The notes under the pieces were generated by a model, which was not told the DNA's origin, did no database searches, and saw only the letters and a program-made list of their open reading frames with translations. This document shows, in pieces, positions 1 to 9,291 of a DNA stretch of 64,000 bases; position 1 is the first letter of the stretch; the number at the start of each line of letters is the position of its first letter. The position numbers and the translations under genes were made by a program. Source of the stretch: Gordonia hankookensis (lineage in GTDB: Bacteria; Actinomycetota; Actinomycetes; Mycobacteriales; Mycobacteriaceae); NCBI RefSeq assembly GCF_014673215.1, contig NZ_JACWMS010000002.1, positions 1,364,001 through 1,428,000 of the forward strand, read 5' to 3'.

Positions 1-1254
1 GCACTGCTACGCCGAGACCTCCCTCGATTCAGGGATAACGGCCCGACAAATGGTGTGTTCGTCGACGACCTCAAAAACATGGCAAGCTGGGTGACCCAAC
101 TCGAGAACAGTTGCGTGGCGGTCCAGGGGCCACCGGGCACGGGCAAGACCTACAGTGCCGCACGCTTGATTCGGCAGCTGGTGCGCGCGGGGAAACGAGT
201 CGGAATCACCGCGGTCAGCCACCATGCGATTGGCAATGTGCTCGAGGCCGTGGTCGCCGCGTTCGCAGAGAGCGGCGAGCTCCCTCTGCTGACTGCTGTG
301 TGCAACCCCGGAGGCAGTTCGGTGCGGCGCTTGGCCGATGTGGCCTATTTCCGCGACAACAAGAAATGCGCAAAGGATGAGTTCAACGTGGTTGCCGGCA
401 CCACCTGGCTCTTCACCAACCAGGCGATGCGCGCCGCCCCGGTCGACGTGTTGCTGGTCGACGAGGCCGGACAACTCGCCCTCGCCGACGCCCTCGCCGC
501 TTCCACATCGGCCCGCAGCATGATCCTGCTCGGCGACCCGCTGCAGCTACCGCAAGTAGCACAGGCCAACCATCCGGGCATCTCCGGCCGCAGCGTGCTC
601 GAGCACATCGTCGGCGACGAGGTCACCCTCCCTGACGACAGAGGAGTCTTCTTACATCAGACTCGCCGTATGCATCCCGCACTGTGCCAGTTCCTCTCCG
701 AGCAGATCTACGACAACCGGTTGCTCAGCCACGACGACTGCGCCGGCCAGTCGACGGCTGCGGGGACCGGGTTGCGCTGGATACGTGCAGACCACCAGGG
801 CAACCGCACCTCCTCCGCGCAGGAAGCAGACCTCATCGCGGCGGAACTGTTGACGCTGATCGGCGCCGACTGGACCAATCAGAACGGGGAGACGAAACCA
901 CTTGAGGCGGAGGACTTCATGGTCGTGGCCCCTTTCAACGACCAGGTAACCACGATCCGTGCGCGGCTGGCGGAGGAGGCGGTCCTGTCGGACGTTCCGG
1001 TGGGGACGGTCGACAAGTTCCAAGGCCGTGAGGCGGCCGCAGTGTTCTTCAGCATGACCACTTCCAGCGGCGAAGACTTGACGCGTGGAGTGGACTTTCT
1101 GTTCTCCCGCAACAGACTCAACGTCGCGATAAGCCGCGCCCGCTGTCTGGCATACCTGGTCTGCACCGAGGAGCTTCTCAATACACGTGCTCGCACCGTC
1201 GAAGACATGAGGCTGATAGGCACGCTGAACGCTGTGGTCGAAGCGGCGGGGTAG
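1..1254 (+). CDS. Superfamily 1 DNA/RNA helicase, C-terminal part (5' end outside window)
   Basis: The frame is open from the first base, so the gene enters from the left and the GTG at 55 is internal. The visible part is the helicase core. Walker A is GPPGTGKT, Walker B is VDEAGQ, motif V is TVDKFQGRE and motif VI is LNVAISRAR near the C-terminus. This set and its spacing are typical of the Upf1/DNA2-like (AAA_11/AAA_12) branch of SF1, which unwinds nucleic acid using ATP. In actinobacteria such a core often follows an N-terminal RecB-like nuclease domain (TM0106 type). That would lie outside the window, so the full architecture is inference. The next gene on this strand is 620 bases away, so this gene ends its transcription unit. 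The helicase family is certain; the cellular role, repair or defence, is not. Confidence 0.85.
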   Translation, partial: ALLRRDLPRFRDNGPTNGVFVDDLKNMASWVTQLENSCVAVQGPPGTGKTYSAARLIRQLVRAGKRVGITAVSHHAIGNVLEAVVAAFAESGELPLLTAVCNPGGSSVRRLADVAYFRDNKKCAKDEFNVVAGTTWLFTNQAMRAAPVDVLLVDEAGQLALADALAASTSARSMILLGDPLQLPQVAQANHPGISGRSVLEHIVGDEVTLPDDRGVFLHQTRRMHPALCQFLSEQIYDNRLLSHDDCAGQSTAAGTGLRWIRADHQGNRTSSAQEADLIAAELLTLIGADWTNQNGETKPLEAEDFMVVAPFNDQVTTIRARLAEEAVLSDVPVGTVDKFQGREAAAVFFSMTTSSGEDLTRGVDFLFSRNRLNVAISRARCLAYLVCTEELLNTRARTVEDMRLIGTLNAVVEAAG

Positions 1255-1353
1255 TCGGTGCAGATCGCGAGCCGAACTCCGCGCCAGCGCGACCGTTGTA
1301 TCCCGACAGCCTGGTTTGCGTCACACTCGAAAGTCAGGGCGGTTGGCCGCTGC

Positions 1354-1530
1354 TCACTCTTCGTAGAGATCGGCAACTTCAGCGCGCCGCTTCGCCTCCT
1401 CCTCGGCGCGCAACTTCGCCGTCCGCAGGTGTGCGTATCTGCGCCCGTAGCTGTTCCGGTCCAGGCGGTCGGCAGGATTGTCGGGCTGGTCCGGTGGCGT
1501 GTTTTCGTCAGGTCCGTATCGACTAGTCAT
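1354..1530 (-). CDS. Small charged protein, 58 aa, unknown
   Basis: This short gene starts at ATG 1530 and ends at TGA 1354. A good ribosome binding site (GAGGG, seven bases before the ATG) precedes it. The product begins MTSRYGPDENTPPDQPDNPA. It then becomes a strongly charged helix rich in Arg, Glu and Ala (AKLRAEEEAKRRAE) and ends in DLYEE. There is no signal peptide, cysteine or membrane segment. The N-terminal third is Pro/Asp-rich and probably disordered. I recognise no family. Coding potential is supported by the Shine-Dalgarno site, the amphipathic C-terminal helix and the lack of any better frame here. It stands alone, convergent with the helicase gene and divergent from the hypothetical gene at 1874. 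Confidence 0.6.
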   Translation of the reverse strand: MTSRYGPDENTPPDQPDNPADRLDRNSYGRRYAHLRTAKLRAEEEAKRRAEVADLYEE

Positions 1531-1873
1531 TGTTCATCCCTCGTGCAGTTTGGGCTCGTCGTGTGCCGAGACGCAATCGTGATGATCGCGAGTGGCGGAG
1601 CTCCCTGTCCAGCAATTCGACAGAATCGACATGTCGACGGGCCGCCGGGGACGACAGCGACGGCCGGAGATGATCCTGGGCGACTTCCGCAGATGCCGCG
1701 GCTCGCTTCGCCCACGCGTCATATACTCAGCGCCGCGTGCGTCAAGGAAGGTGCTTCCGCCCCGGATTGTCCACGCGACAGGGTGAGGTTACGGAAAGTA
1801 CTCCCTCATAGGTAGACGTGATCGCGCTTGAGGGGCGACTCCGGGAACGCGACGGCAGTCAGATGGGAGACAC
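1531..1873. other. Non-coding stretch, nothing recognised
   Basis: No convincing gene is seen. Open frames here lack ribosome binding sites and have Arg/Pro-rich translations typical of chance frames in high-GC DNA. The stretch probably holds divergent promoters for the small gene at 1354-1530 and the gene at 1874. No repeat or hairpin stood out. Confidence 0.4.
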
Positions 1874-2311
1874 GTGGATATCGAATCGGAGTCAGAAACC
1901 GAACCGTGGGATGCCGACCCAGTTGACCAGCTTCCGCCGGTCATCGAGCCGGGACGGATCAGCCTGACTCTCTGGTCGGCGCCGTACTGGACAGACGAGA
2001 TGATGGCCTGGGATGTCGAGTTCTCGTGGACCGGCGGCCGCGAAGCCGAGTGGTACCAAGACATCAGCATGTCGACCGGCGGCCTCTCGGTCATGTCCAG
2101 TGCTCCCACGCATGGAACAGCGACCTGGGAGAACGGTCGAGATCTGCACCTCACCTACAGTTCAGCTGAACTTGATCTGGACGGCGAGGATGTGTTGAAA
2201 GGCGCCGCGCCGACCGCTGGACCGCCGGATTCGGACGAGGTGATGCGGTCACCGCAGGTCTGGGTGAAACTCGCCGAGACGGTGTTGGGTTTCGTTCACG
2301 GTCTCATGTAG
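1874..2311 (+). CDS. Hypothetical acidic protein, 145 aa
   Basis: The start is GTG 1874, giving an acidic N-terminus (MDIESESETEPWDADPVDQ). A segment rich in Trp and beta-prone residues follows (LTLWSAPYWTDEMMAWDVEFSWTGG), and the C-terminal part contains VWVKLAETVLGFV. No signal peptide, membrane helix or cysteine motif is present, so a soluble cytosolic protein is expected. I do not recognise the family. It stands alone; the next gene, mcrC, converges on it about 100 bases away. The amino-acid composition looks like a real protein. A later in-frame start cannot be excluded because the ribosome binding site before GTG 1874 is weak. Confidence 0.55.
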   Translation: MDIESESETEPWDADPVDQLPPVIEPGRISLTLWSAPYWTDEMMAWDVEFSWTGGREAEWYQDISMSTGGLSVMSSAPTHGTATWENGRDLHLTYSSAELDLDGEDVLKGAAPTAGPPDSDEVMRSPQVWVKLAETVLGFVHGLM

Positions 2312-2413
2312 TTCACTGCCTGAACGTTCGGCGACGGATGCTCTGCCGAAACTTGCTGACATGTAGTTGCTTGCAGGCGGATGTTCGCGCCGGATCGTCA
2401 AACCTGAGCCGGC

Positions 2414-3628
2414 CTAAGCCAATGTCGACGGTACGGTTCTGGAGCCCGCCGCCGCGGTAGCAATTACCTGACCGAGGTCCGAGAGCTCTTGCTCAACCTG
2501 CCCGGGAGAACCACTGAGGTCGAGCGACCTCAGAACCAGCCTCGTCCCGGCATGCCGGACGATGACAGTCCTGCTACCGTCTTCGTCGTTCTCGTGACGA
2601 CAGTAAATGAGCACGCCCTCGGGCAGGTCCAACGCCGTGGTGTAGGCGAGGAGTTGGTAGTAGTCCCCGCTTCGGCCGCGTCCGTCTTTGGCGAGCTTGT
2701 ACTTGATGTCGCCGACGTACAGCGGCTCGCCACGCGGGTTGCGGAACAGCAGATCCGGCATCATAGTCACCCGTCGCCCCGTACCCAGATGCACGATCGG
2801 CTCATCTATCACATCGAGACGCCCCCTCAGTTCGCGTCTCAAGCGTTCGGTGACGAAACGCTGGAAGAGGTCGTTCATGTCGATCATGAAGGACGATGCG
2901 GATGCGGTTCCCTGGGAGTCGGTGAGTGTGAGGTTTGCGAGGACGAGCCGGGCGAGTCCCAACGCGGGTGCATAGTGCTGGTTCAGACGGCTCAGTTGGA
3001 TGCGGTCGACGTCGTCGGGGGCGACTGTCTGGTCCGCGACTCCGTCGAGCGCCACGAGTTGACGCATCAATCGTTGTCGGTCGGTCGGATCGATCCGGGG
3101 AACGCGAAGTGCACGTTGGACTGCGGCCCGCAGAACCCGGTTCTCCGCGATGTCTTCGGTGAAGTCGTCGAACGTGCACGCCACCGGTGTGAGAACTCCC
3201 GCGCGCCGGAACTGCCGTGGCACGTCCAGTCGACCGCGCAGGGCAATCACGGTCTCTTCTACGGTCTTGTAGGACCGCAACACTCCGCGCGCCAGCGTTG
3301 TCTCGAGGGCCCGTGCAAAGAAGGCGATCACGGACGGAAGCAGATCTGATGAGACATCGTACTCGAATGCCTCTCGGCGCCAGGCATTGTGGGGAAGTCC
3401 TGGCTCTAGGAGCAGAAAGAGATTCTCAGGGTTGATCTTCGGGCGGATGAGCAATCGGATGTCACCTACGACCAGTGTTCCGACATACGATGTCGCCGTG
3501 ACGCGCCACCGAGCACCCGGTGCAGGCGTTACTGCGACGAAACCGGTCGATTGGAGAACCTCGGCTTGCGTGCGCGTCAGGTCGAGGTCTCGAAACTCAT
3601 ACTCCCTGAGGACCACTCCTGCATTCAT
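2414..3628 (-). CDS. mcrC: McrC, nuclease subunit of a McrBC-type modification-dependent restriction system
   Basis: McrC binds the McrB ring and cuts DNA carrying modified cytosines. The protein of 404 aa has an N-terminal beta-rich half and a central IAENRVLRAAVQRAL helix typical of McrC. The C-terminal nuclease has PD at 291-292 and D307-I-K309 in DIKYK, a full PD-(D/E)XK active site. I chose ATG 3628, whose A is also the last base of the mcrB stop (TGATG), so the two genes are translationally coupled. A start 72 bases further upstream would lie inside mcrB and adds only an Arg-rich segment. Family and catalytic residues are directly visible. The exact modified base recognised is unknown and depends on the N-terminal domain of McrB. 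Confidence 0.92.
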   Translation of the reverse strand: MNAGVVLREYEFRDLDLTRTQAEVLQSTGFVAVTPAPGARWRVTATSYVGTLVVGDIRLLIRPKINPENLFLLLEPGLPHNAWRREAFEYDVSSDLLPSVIAFFARALETTLARGVLRSYKTVEETVIALRGRLDVPRQFRRAGVLTPVACTFDDFTEDIAENRVLRAAVQRALRVPRIDPTDRQRLMRQLVALDGVADQTVAPDDVDRIQLSRLNQHYAPALGLARLVLANLTLTDSQGTASASSFMIDMNDLFQRFVTERLRRELRGRLDVIDEPIVHLGTGRRVTMMPDLLFRNPRGEPLYVGDIKYKLAKDGRGRSGDYYQLLAYTTALDLPEGVLIYCRHENDEDGSRTVIVRHAGTRLVLRSLDLSGSPGQVEQELSDLGQVIATAAAGSRTVPSTLA

Positions 3629-6381
3629 CAGATCTCCGGCTCGCCGCCGTCTGACATCTCGCCGATCGATTCGCCTGCCAAGTCGTTGAAGCGTTTCCAC
3701 ACCTGGTCGAATCGGAAGTAGTTGATCCGTGTGGCGTCGCCGAAGAACTGGTCCTCGATGAATGGTTCGACGTCATATACCCAGATGCGTTGCAAGGCAT
3801 CTTTGTCCAGCCCGCGCTTCATGAAGTGGCTCGGTCCGAGTTGCAGGTGAGGTCCACCGAGCTCACGCTCGAGCTCATCGTTGACCTGTGCGACCACGTC
3901 TCCCACCCAAGCCGGTTCACCTTCCCGCTCGAGCCAGCGAGCGAGCAGTCCAGCCATCGGACCGTGATTCGGAAAGAACGGGACGAAGTGAAATCGTCGT
4001 CGGAGTGCCGCGTCGACCAAGGCGATGGACCGATCGGCTGTATTCATCGTTCCGATGAACCAGATGTCTTTGGACAACTCGAACGGGTCGTCGGGGCGAT
4101 ACAGAGTTCGAACCGGAGTGTTTCGATACTCGAAGAGAAAGAGTAACTCGCCGAGCACCTTTGGCAGATTCGCGCGGTTGATCTCGTCGATGATCATGAG
4201 ATGGCGCCGCCCCGGCGCATCGTTGGCGCGGGCCGCAAGCTCGGCGAGCGGACCGCGCTGCAGTCGGTAGGTCATGAGGCCGTCAGCATCGGTCTCGGGT
4301 CGGTACCCCTCGAAGAAATCTTCGTACGAGGTCGACGGATGGAACTGGACGACAGGCCGACGTGCAGGGTCGGGGACCAGTGCCTCTGCCAGTTTGCGGG
4401 CAAAGTATGTCTTCCCAGTTCCGGGTGGGCCATAGAACACGACCTGCTTCTTGTCTTTGAGCAGTGCCACGATGTCGTCGACGAAGCTGCGGTCGACGAG
4501 CATCTGCTCAGCGAGATCGTCGAGAGGATCGACGACGGGCTCGAGGCTCGGACTCTGGTCGTGTTCGGCGTACCAGTATAGGAACGCGCCCATGCCGAGG
4601 GGATCACCGGGGAAGAAGCGGTCGAGTCGTGCGTGGAGAGCGTCGTTGGAAGCGACTTGAAGCTCGCCGCGTCCGGCCGCGTCCGGCGCCGCGATGCCCA
4701 TCAGCTTGAGCATCCGGAGCTTGCCCTTGGGGCCGGTGTACGGGTACACGGTAATGAACTTCTCCGGATGGGTGATAGCGAGCATCTTCATCATCACCGA
4801 CTCGCCGAACCCTCTGACCCGAAGGGTTTCGTCCTCCAGTGCCCGGTTGATTCGTATCGCCGGCGCGTCGTCTCCCCAACAGACGTATGAGAATGTGTCG
4901 ATGATGCGCTGATACTCGGTGTCGTCCGCATCACGGATGCTCTTGTTGAGCGTCGACATCGGGCCGGTACCGCCGTAGCGCTGTGTGTTCCAAATGGGAC
5001 GGAGGTCGGCGCGGTCGACAATTGACAGCTCCTCAGGATCAAGTAGCTGTGCAAAATCGCGACGATCTGCTTTGTCTTGTTCATGGCCGGGTGTCGGGTA
5101 GCCGGTCGCGGATTTGAACTCCGCCACTATGGCAGTCAAGCCGTCGTCGTTCGCATCCATGGTGGTGGTGTCACCGTTAAGTTCTGCCATGATCGGTGCG
5201 ATGTCGCGGGCTGCTTGGAGAACCTCAGCTCGTAGATCCAGCGATGGGAACGTCGACCGGTCGAACCAGCGCGCGTAGATCACTTCGCCTGTGCCGCCGC
5301 CGGTGAACCCGACGTCTCGGCCGACACGTGACCTTCCTGCGAGGACCTCGTAACCTTCCAGCGGATGGCTGTTGATCACTTCGACGGCGTGCTCGGTCGC
5401 TCCGGGTTGGGCATCGGGGAATGGGCGAAGTCCGACGGCAAGTCCGTTCGCGTTGAGCCAGAGTCGGAGCGACAGGCCGTAGGTGCCGGGTACGCGCCAA
5501 TCAGTCCAGAGATCGCCGCGTGGCCACACGGTATCCCACATCACGCCGGGGGTATGTGCCTTTAGGGTTCGTCCGGCGGCCTCGGCGACGGACGACTCGA
5601 GGGCGGAGCCGATGTGTTGTGCGACCGCTACCAAAGCGGCTGCGTTGTCCCGGTACAACTCCGGGTCGTCACCCCGGTTCTTCGCCCCTTCGCGGAGAGC
5701 GGCACGCTCGCAAAGGACTTCGTCGAGGAGAACCGGGCGCTCGTCCGCCCACCAGGCAGCCACCTGCTCGAAGCGGCGCGGGTCCCCGTCGATCTCTGTT
5801 GCGCACCGGAAGAGCTCAGCGTATCTCTCGCCCTGGTCGTCGAACTCCGAGTTCCCGGTCAGGTAGGTCATGTACTCGGCCGACTTCGGCCACGCCGCCG
5901 GCCATGCCGCCGAATCGTCGAGAGCCCAGTAGTAGGAGGCGACGAACGGTGCGCGTTTGGGGCTCGGGTGGGCGCCGACCCGAATCTCCTGGAGGTGGTC
6001 GGCGAGTAGACGGACCTTTCGAACGGCGTCGTCGAGGCCTTCAGGAGTCGACAGCGCGTCGAGCAGCACACTCACGGCGATGTCGGGGTCGGGCGACATC
6101 TTGTTGATCTGGTTGATGATCATCTGCCCGGCGGTACCGCTGTATCCGGATTCGAAGTTGCGTACCCAGCGATCGGTATCGGCTTGGAACTTGCTCAAAT
6201 CCCGAGACCGGCCGAGTGTCTCGAGGAACTGACGCGCTTCGGACGCATGCGGGGTGAGGCGCGCCTCTCTCCATGAGATGCGTGTCTCGTCACCTGCGGC
6301 GTTGAACCGGGCGACGTGTGCTCGGTGCCACCGCTGCCGAAGCTCGACCTCTCGCACGTCGATGTCCTCACGGTCGGTCAT
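3628..6381 (-). CDS. mcrB: McrB-type AAA+ GTPase subunit with large N-terminal region
   Basis: McrB forms a GTP-driven AAA+ ring that translocates on DNA and activates McrC. In this protein of 917 aa the motor occupies about residues 640-880. Walker A is GPPGTGKT at 651-658, Walker B is LMIIDEIN at 728-735, and TMNTADRS at 778-785 is the NTAD signature that gives McrB its GTP preference. About 620 residues precede the motor, far more than the roughly 160-residue DNA-reading domain of E. coli McrB. I do not recognise that region; it may hold the modified-base reader plus a helical scaffold. ATG 6381 has GGAGG six bases upstream. mcrC follows with a one-base overlap. The system is probably intact. 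The upstream flank carries a decayed helicase gene and another modified-DNA unit, suggesting a defence island. Confidence 0.9.
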   Translation of the reverse strand: MTDREDIDVREVELRQRWHRAHVARFNAAGDETRISWREARLTPHASEARQFLETLGRSRDLSKFQADTDRWVRNFESGYSGTAGQMIINQINKMSPDPDIAVSVLLDALSTPEGLDDAVRKVRLLADHLQEIRVGAHPSPKRAPFVASYYWALDDSAAWPAAWPKSAEYMTYLTGNSEFDDQGERYAELFRCATEIDGDPRRFEQVAAWWADERPVLLDEVLCERAALREGAKNRGDDPELYRDNAAALVAVAQHIGSALESSVAEAAGRTLKAHTPGVMWDTVWPRGDLWTDWRVPGTYGLSLRLWLNANGLAVGLRPFPDAQPGATEHAVEVINSHPLEGYEVLAGRSRVGRDVGFTGGGTGEVIYARWFDRSTFPSLDLRAEVLQAARDIAPIMAELNGDTTTMDANDDGLTAIVAEFKSATGYPTPGHEQDKADRRDFAQLLDPEELSIVDRADLRPIWNTQRYGGTGPMSTLNKSIRDADDTEYQRIIDTFSYVCWGDDAPAIRINRALEDETLRVRGFGESVMMKMLAITHPEKFITVYPYTGPKGKLRMLKLMGIAAPDAAGRGELQVASNDALHARLDRFFPGDPLGMGAFLYWYAEHDQSPSLEPVVDPLDDLAEQMLVDRSFVDDIVALLKDKKQVVFYGPPGTGKTYFARKLAEALVPDPARRPVVQFHPSTSYEDFFEGYRPETDADGLMTYRLQRGPLAELAARANDAPGRRHLMIIDEINRANLPKVLGELLFLFEYRNTPVRTLYRPDDPFELSKDIWFIGTMNTADRSIALVDAALRRRFHFVPFFPNHGPMAGLLARWLEREGEPAWVGDVVAQVNDELERELGGPHLQLGPSHFMKRGLDKDALQRIWVYDVEPFIEDQFFGDATRINYFRFDQVWKRFNDLAGESIGEMSDGGEPEI

Positions 6382-6531
6382 TGCTACCTCCTCGCCTCGT
6401 CGAGGGTAGCGATTCGCGCCAAGGCCTGAGATGGCTTTGCAATCGACGCGCGAGGCGCCGGGAGTTTGTGGACACGGTCGGCGTCGGCTTGACGTCGATG
6501 GTCGCCGAACCCGCTGCAGGGCGACGGTTAG

Positions 6532-7127
6532 CCGCCGAAATTCATCGATCCTGTCGACCGGGCACGCCAGGCCTGCTACGCATTACGCGACTATGTGGAA
6601 CTCGATCCCCGATGGACGCCAGGCCGAATCCGGTGGGACCACATGGTGGTGCTGCCACAATCGGAGATCCCCGCCGACTTCTCGCTGCCGGACTGTCCAC
6701 GCTGGAAGATCATCGACCGCAACCAGCTCGACCAGCTCATGCGGGTGCGGTTCATCGCCTGCGCCCCGACGAAGGCGCAGGATGCGGCGGATGACCAGAT
6801 CGACGTTCGGATGGCCCGAGGACATCGCACTCCTGACGACGGGGAGGCGTCATCCCGAGCAGGTCGAGCGGCAGGCCGAAGGCAACAAGTCTTACTGGGA
6901 TACCTTCTGGGACGAGGATCAGGTGTTCTATGGTCACGTCCTCGGTTTCAAACGTCTCGAGCGACGTGTCGTCGTGCTCGGGCTGAACGAGCCAAAGCCG
7001 CGAGATCGGTCGAAAGAGTGCTTGTATGTGGTACTTTCGCGTGCGCCAGATCAGCTCGTCGTGTGGAGATTAAGACTTTGTTCGACAGGTCGGGGGACCG
7101 GATGTTGCGAGGCGGTTGGGAGTCTGA
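6532..7127 (+). pseudogene. Remnant of a NERD-domain helicase gene (internal deletion, frameshifts, stop)
   Basis: Two separated pieces of one known architecture are visible. From about 6532 one frame encodes part of a NERD nuclease-like domain (PVDRARQACYALRDYVELD, then IRWDHMVVLP and DCPRWKIIDR). From about 6815 another frame encodes the extreme C-terminus of the helicase (WPEDIALLTTGRRHPEQVE, then YWDTFWDEDQVFYGHVLGFK and LYVVLSRAPDQLVV). Near 7060 the frame slips again: CGD, an in-frame TAA, then DFVRQVGGPDVARRL and the natural stop at 7125-7127. Hundreds of residues of the helicase motor are missing. In intact relatives NERD and a UvrD-like helicase form one protein, so this is a decayed gene. 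It lies between two modified-DNA units and probably records turnover in a defence island. Confidence 0.75.
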
Positions 7128-7212
7128 ATCGGGCTACCGGCCTGTTGTGCGCCGCTCGATTTGCAGCATCGCCGAGACCGAAACGCTACGCCATATTCGG
7201 TCCGTCCGTCGA

Positions 7213-9291
7213 TCACGCCGACCAGCCATCCTGACCGCGCAGGTCCGCACGAACAGTCTGTGGTTGCGAGTTCCGAAGAACCTGATCGGCTTCGTAGATG
7301 GTCACTTCGGGCTCGTCGCTCAGAGTATGTGTCACCACCGCGAGCTCCCACGCATCGTCATGCTCCGCGACCCGGCACTCGTTGGCTGTGAGCAGCACTA
7401 TCGGTAATGACCCACTCACTCCTTTGACCTCGACGTGCCACTCCTCGCCCGCAGGGGTCGTGACCGTGAGATCCCAACCCATGTTGAAGGTGTGGACGTC
7501 GTCTACCGCTGCCTGCCAGTGGGTCTCGTAGTACTGCGTGACCGCGTCCATCGCCGCTTGTTCGACGAGTGCGTTGTTCTTGGGTGAGCCGAATGCTGCA
7601 CCGTATGGGCCGAGGGTCACGGTGGTCAGCGGGACGTCATCCGGCGCAGGCCATGGCGGCAACAGCGGCTCGAGTGCGGCCAGCTGAGACCGAGAGATCC
7701 AGGAGGGATTGGAGCCCTGGGGGACGGTGAAGACCTCAAGGTCGGAGAGATCGGGAACAGCGGCGATGTCGCCGGCGCGGAGACGGTCGGGCTCGTCGAG
7801 AATTCGAATTGCGGTTGGAACTATGTGGCGAACCCGAGCGGCGTGGTCATCGTCCTTCCAGTAGCCACCGCCGAGACCACTGGTTTCGTAACTGCCGCCG
7901 GTCGTCCATCCGATACCCCAGATTCCGCGAGGCGCGGAGCCGTCTCGGGTGCCGGACATCCACAGGATCGCTCTCTGTCCGGCAGTGATCATCTGCGAGC
8001 GGTAGTTGTCGGCGACGCTCCACCCGTCAACGAACGATTCTCCGTCGGCAATCTCAGCAGGCAGATCGTAGATGTCGGGATTGCACTTGAATACCCAAGC
8101 ACCCAAATCATGCTCGGTGACTGCGCGATTGGTCATTCGGGACTCCGTACTCTGAGATTGTGGCGTAGCCGGTTGTTGAGGTCTGGTCGGCGATGACACA
8201 CCGCCACCAACCTGGCTCATCCAGGTGTGCGGGTCATCTGATCGGAGTGTGCTCGGATCGATGGAGTACGTGCGACCGTCGTCCCCGAACAGCTCGTGCA
8301 CGACTCCAGGACCCCAGGCCGAACTGCTGCTGACCTGCCGAGGCAAGTACTCACCGACGATGATGCGCCCGGGTTCGGTAACGCGCGAGAACGGCCGGTA
8401 TACGCCCGGTGGAGCGGTGGCAATACGTGCACGAACCCCTGTGACAGTGTGTTCGGACGGTAGCGGTTGATAGGCTTCGTCGTCCTCGGTCCATGTGTAA
8501 TCGCATTCGCCGCATCGGTATTCAGGTGTGAACGGAGACGTAATTACACAACCGGCGATATCGGTGCCGGGGCCAGGCGGTCCCGCGGGCATACCCCAGA
8601 TCACCTGGAAGGTCCGTGTCGCCGAGCAACTTGGGCACAGCGGTCGGAACCCGAACATCACGTCGTCAGCCCCCGGAGCCAACGGACGGTGCAAGCGGTC
8701 GTGGCACGATGCGCAGACGGTGAGCGGCCCGGTCCCGAAGAAGTCCTGTTCCAGATCATCGACGAGCGCGTGCAGTTCCCACTCGGCTGCGTCGTATGGG
8801 TGTTCTCCACAGCATGCGCACGGTGCCCAACTGTCCGGACCCGGCCAGTCGGCCACCTCGGCGAGGCAGCCGCGTTCGTCGAGTTCGCGCCAGGGTGTCG
8901 GATCCGACGCCTCTGCATTGATCGCCTGGATCAACCGTTCGCCGAGTTCCTGCTCGAGAGTGGCGGTTCCGGCCGGGAGTGTGGTGGCAAGCCGGGCTTC
9001 GATCGAGGCGATCGACAGACCGAAGTCGAACGGCCCCATATAGGTGTGTTCGTCGGAGCGTGTTGCGTTCGAGGCGGTCTCGGATTCCTCGACGACGATG
9101 ATCGCCGGTGTGTGGCTGTCAGTCGTGACAACAACAAATAGATCGCCGGCGTCCCACCGTTCGGGAAAGCCGAATCGCAAGTCGTGTATCTCGACATCGT
9201 CGTCGGGGTTGAAATAGCAGTCGACTGCTTGCTGCCACGGTGTAGCCGTGACCAGGTGGACGCGGCTGATGAGCTTCGGGGAGTCGGTCAT
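7213..9291 (-). CDS. Multidomain modified-DNA protein: HNH-like zinc motif, EVE domain, DUF3883 nuclease-like domain
   Basis: This protein has 692 aa. Residues 1-140 are unrecognised. At 158-200 the pattern CACCGEHPYD...CASCHDRLH resembles the zinc-binding part of HNH/McrA-type nucleases. A second pair, LCPSC at 218-222 and CGEC at 260-263, looks like a zinc ribbon. At 397-500 is an EVE (PUA-like) domain starting AWVFKCNPDIYDL with GIWGIG; EVE domains bind modified cytosines. The end, 575-680, matches DUF3883, with MGWDLTV...HVEVKG; D...EVK is the expected PD-(D/E)XK-like core. The start ATG 9291 shares its A with the stop of the HhH gene upstream (TGATG), so the pair is coupled. The inferred role is recognition and cleavage of DNA carrying modified bases, beside McrBC. 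Domain calls are from visible motifs; substrate and activity are inferred. Confidence 0.78.
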   Translation of the reverse strand: MTDSPKLISRVHLVTATPWQQAVDCYFNPDDDVEIHDLRFGFPERWDAGDLFVVVTTDSHTPAIIVVEESETASNATRSDEHTYMGPFDFGLSIASIEARLATTLPAGTATLEQELGERLIQAINAEASDPTPWRELDERGCLAEVADWPGPDSWAPCACCGEHPYDAAEWELHALVDDLEQDFFGTGPLTVCASCHDRLHRPLAPGADDVMFGFRPLCPSCSATRTFQVIWGMPAGPPGPGTDIAGCVITSPFTPEYRCGECDYTWTEDDEAYQPLPSEHTVTGVRARIATAPPGVYRPFSRVTEPGRIIVGEYLPRQVSSSSAWGPGVVHELFGDDGRTYSIDPSTLRSDDPHTWMSQVGGGVSSPTRPQQPATPQSQSTESRMTNRAVTEHDLGAWVFKCNPDIYDLPAEIADGESFVDGWSVADNYRSQMITAGQRAILWMSGTRDGSAPRGIWGIGWTTGGSYETSGLGGGYWKDDDHAARVRHIVPTAIRILDEPDRLRAGDIAAVPDLSDLEVFTVPQGSNPSWISRSQLAALEPLLPPWPAPDDVPLTTVTLGPYGAAFGSPKNNALVEQAAMDAVTQYYETHWQAAVDDVHTFNMGWDLTVTTPAGEEWHVEVKGVSGSLPIVLLTANECRVAEHDDAWELAVVTHTLSDEPEVTIYEADQVLRNSQPQTVRADLRGQDGWSA

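Noticed and set aside
1258-1815. Plus-strand open frame of 185 codons after the helicase
   Set aside because: No ribosome binding site and a chance-like translation; the small minus-strand gene inside it is better supported.
2489-3349. Plus-strand open frame of 286 codons
   Set aside because: It lies antisense to mcrC, whose product has clear nuclease motifs. The frame has no motif or ribosome binding site and is open only because of codon bias.
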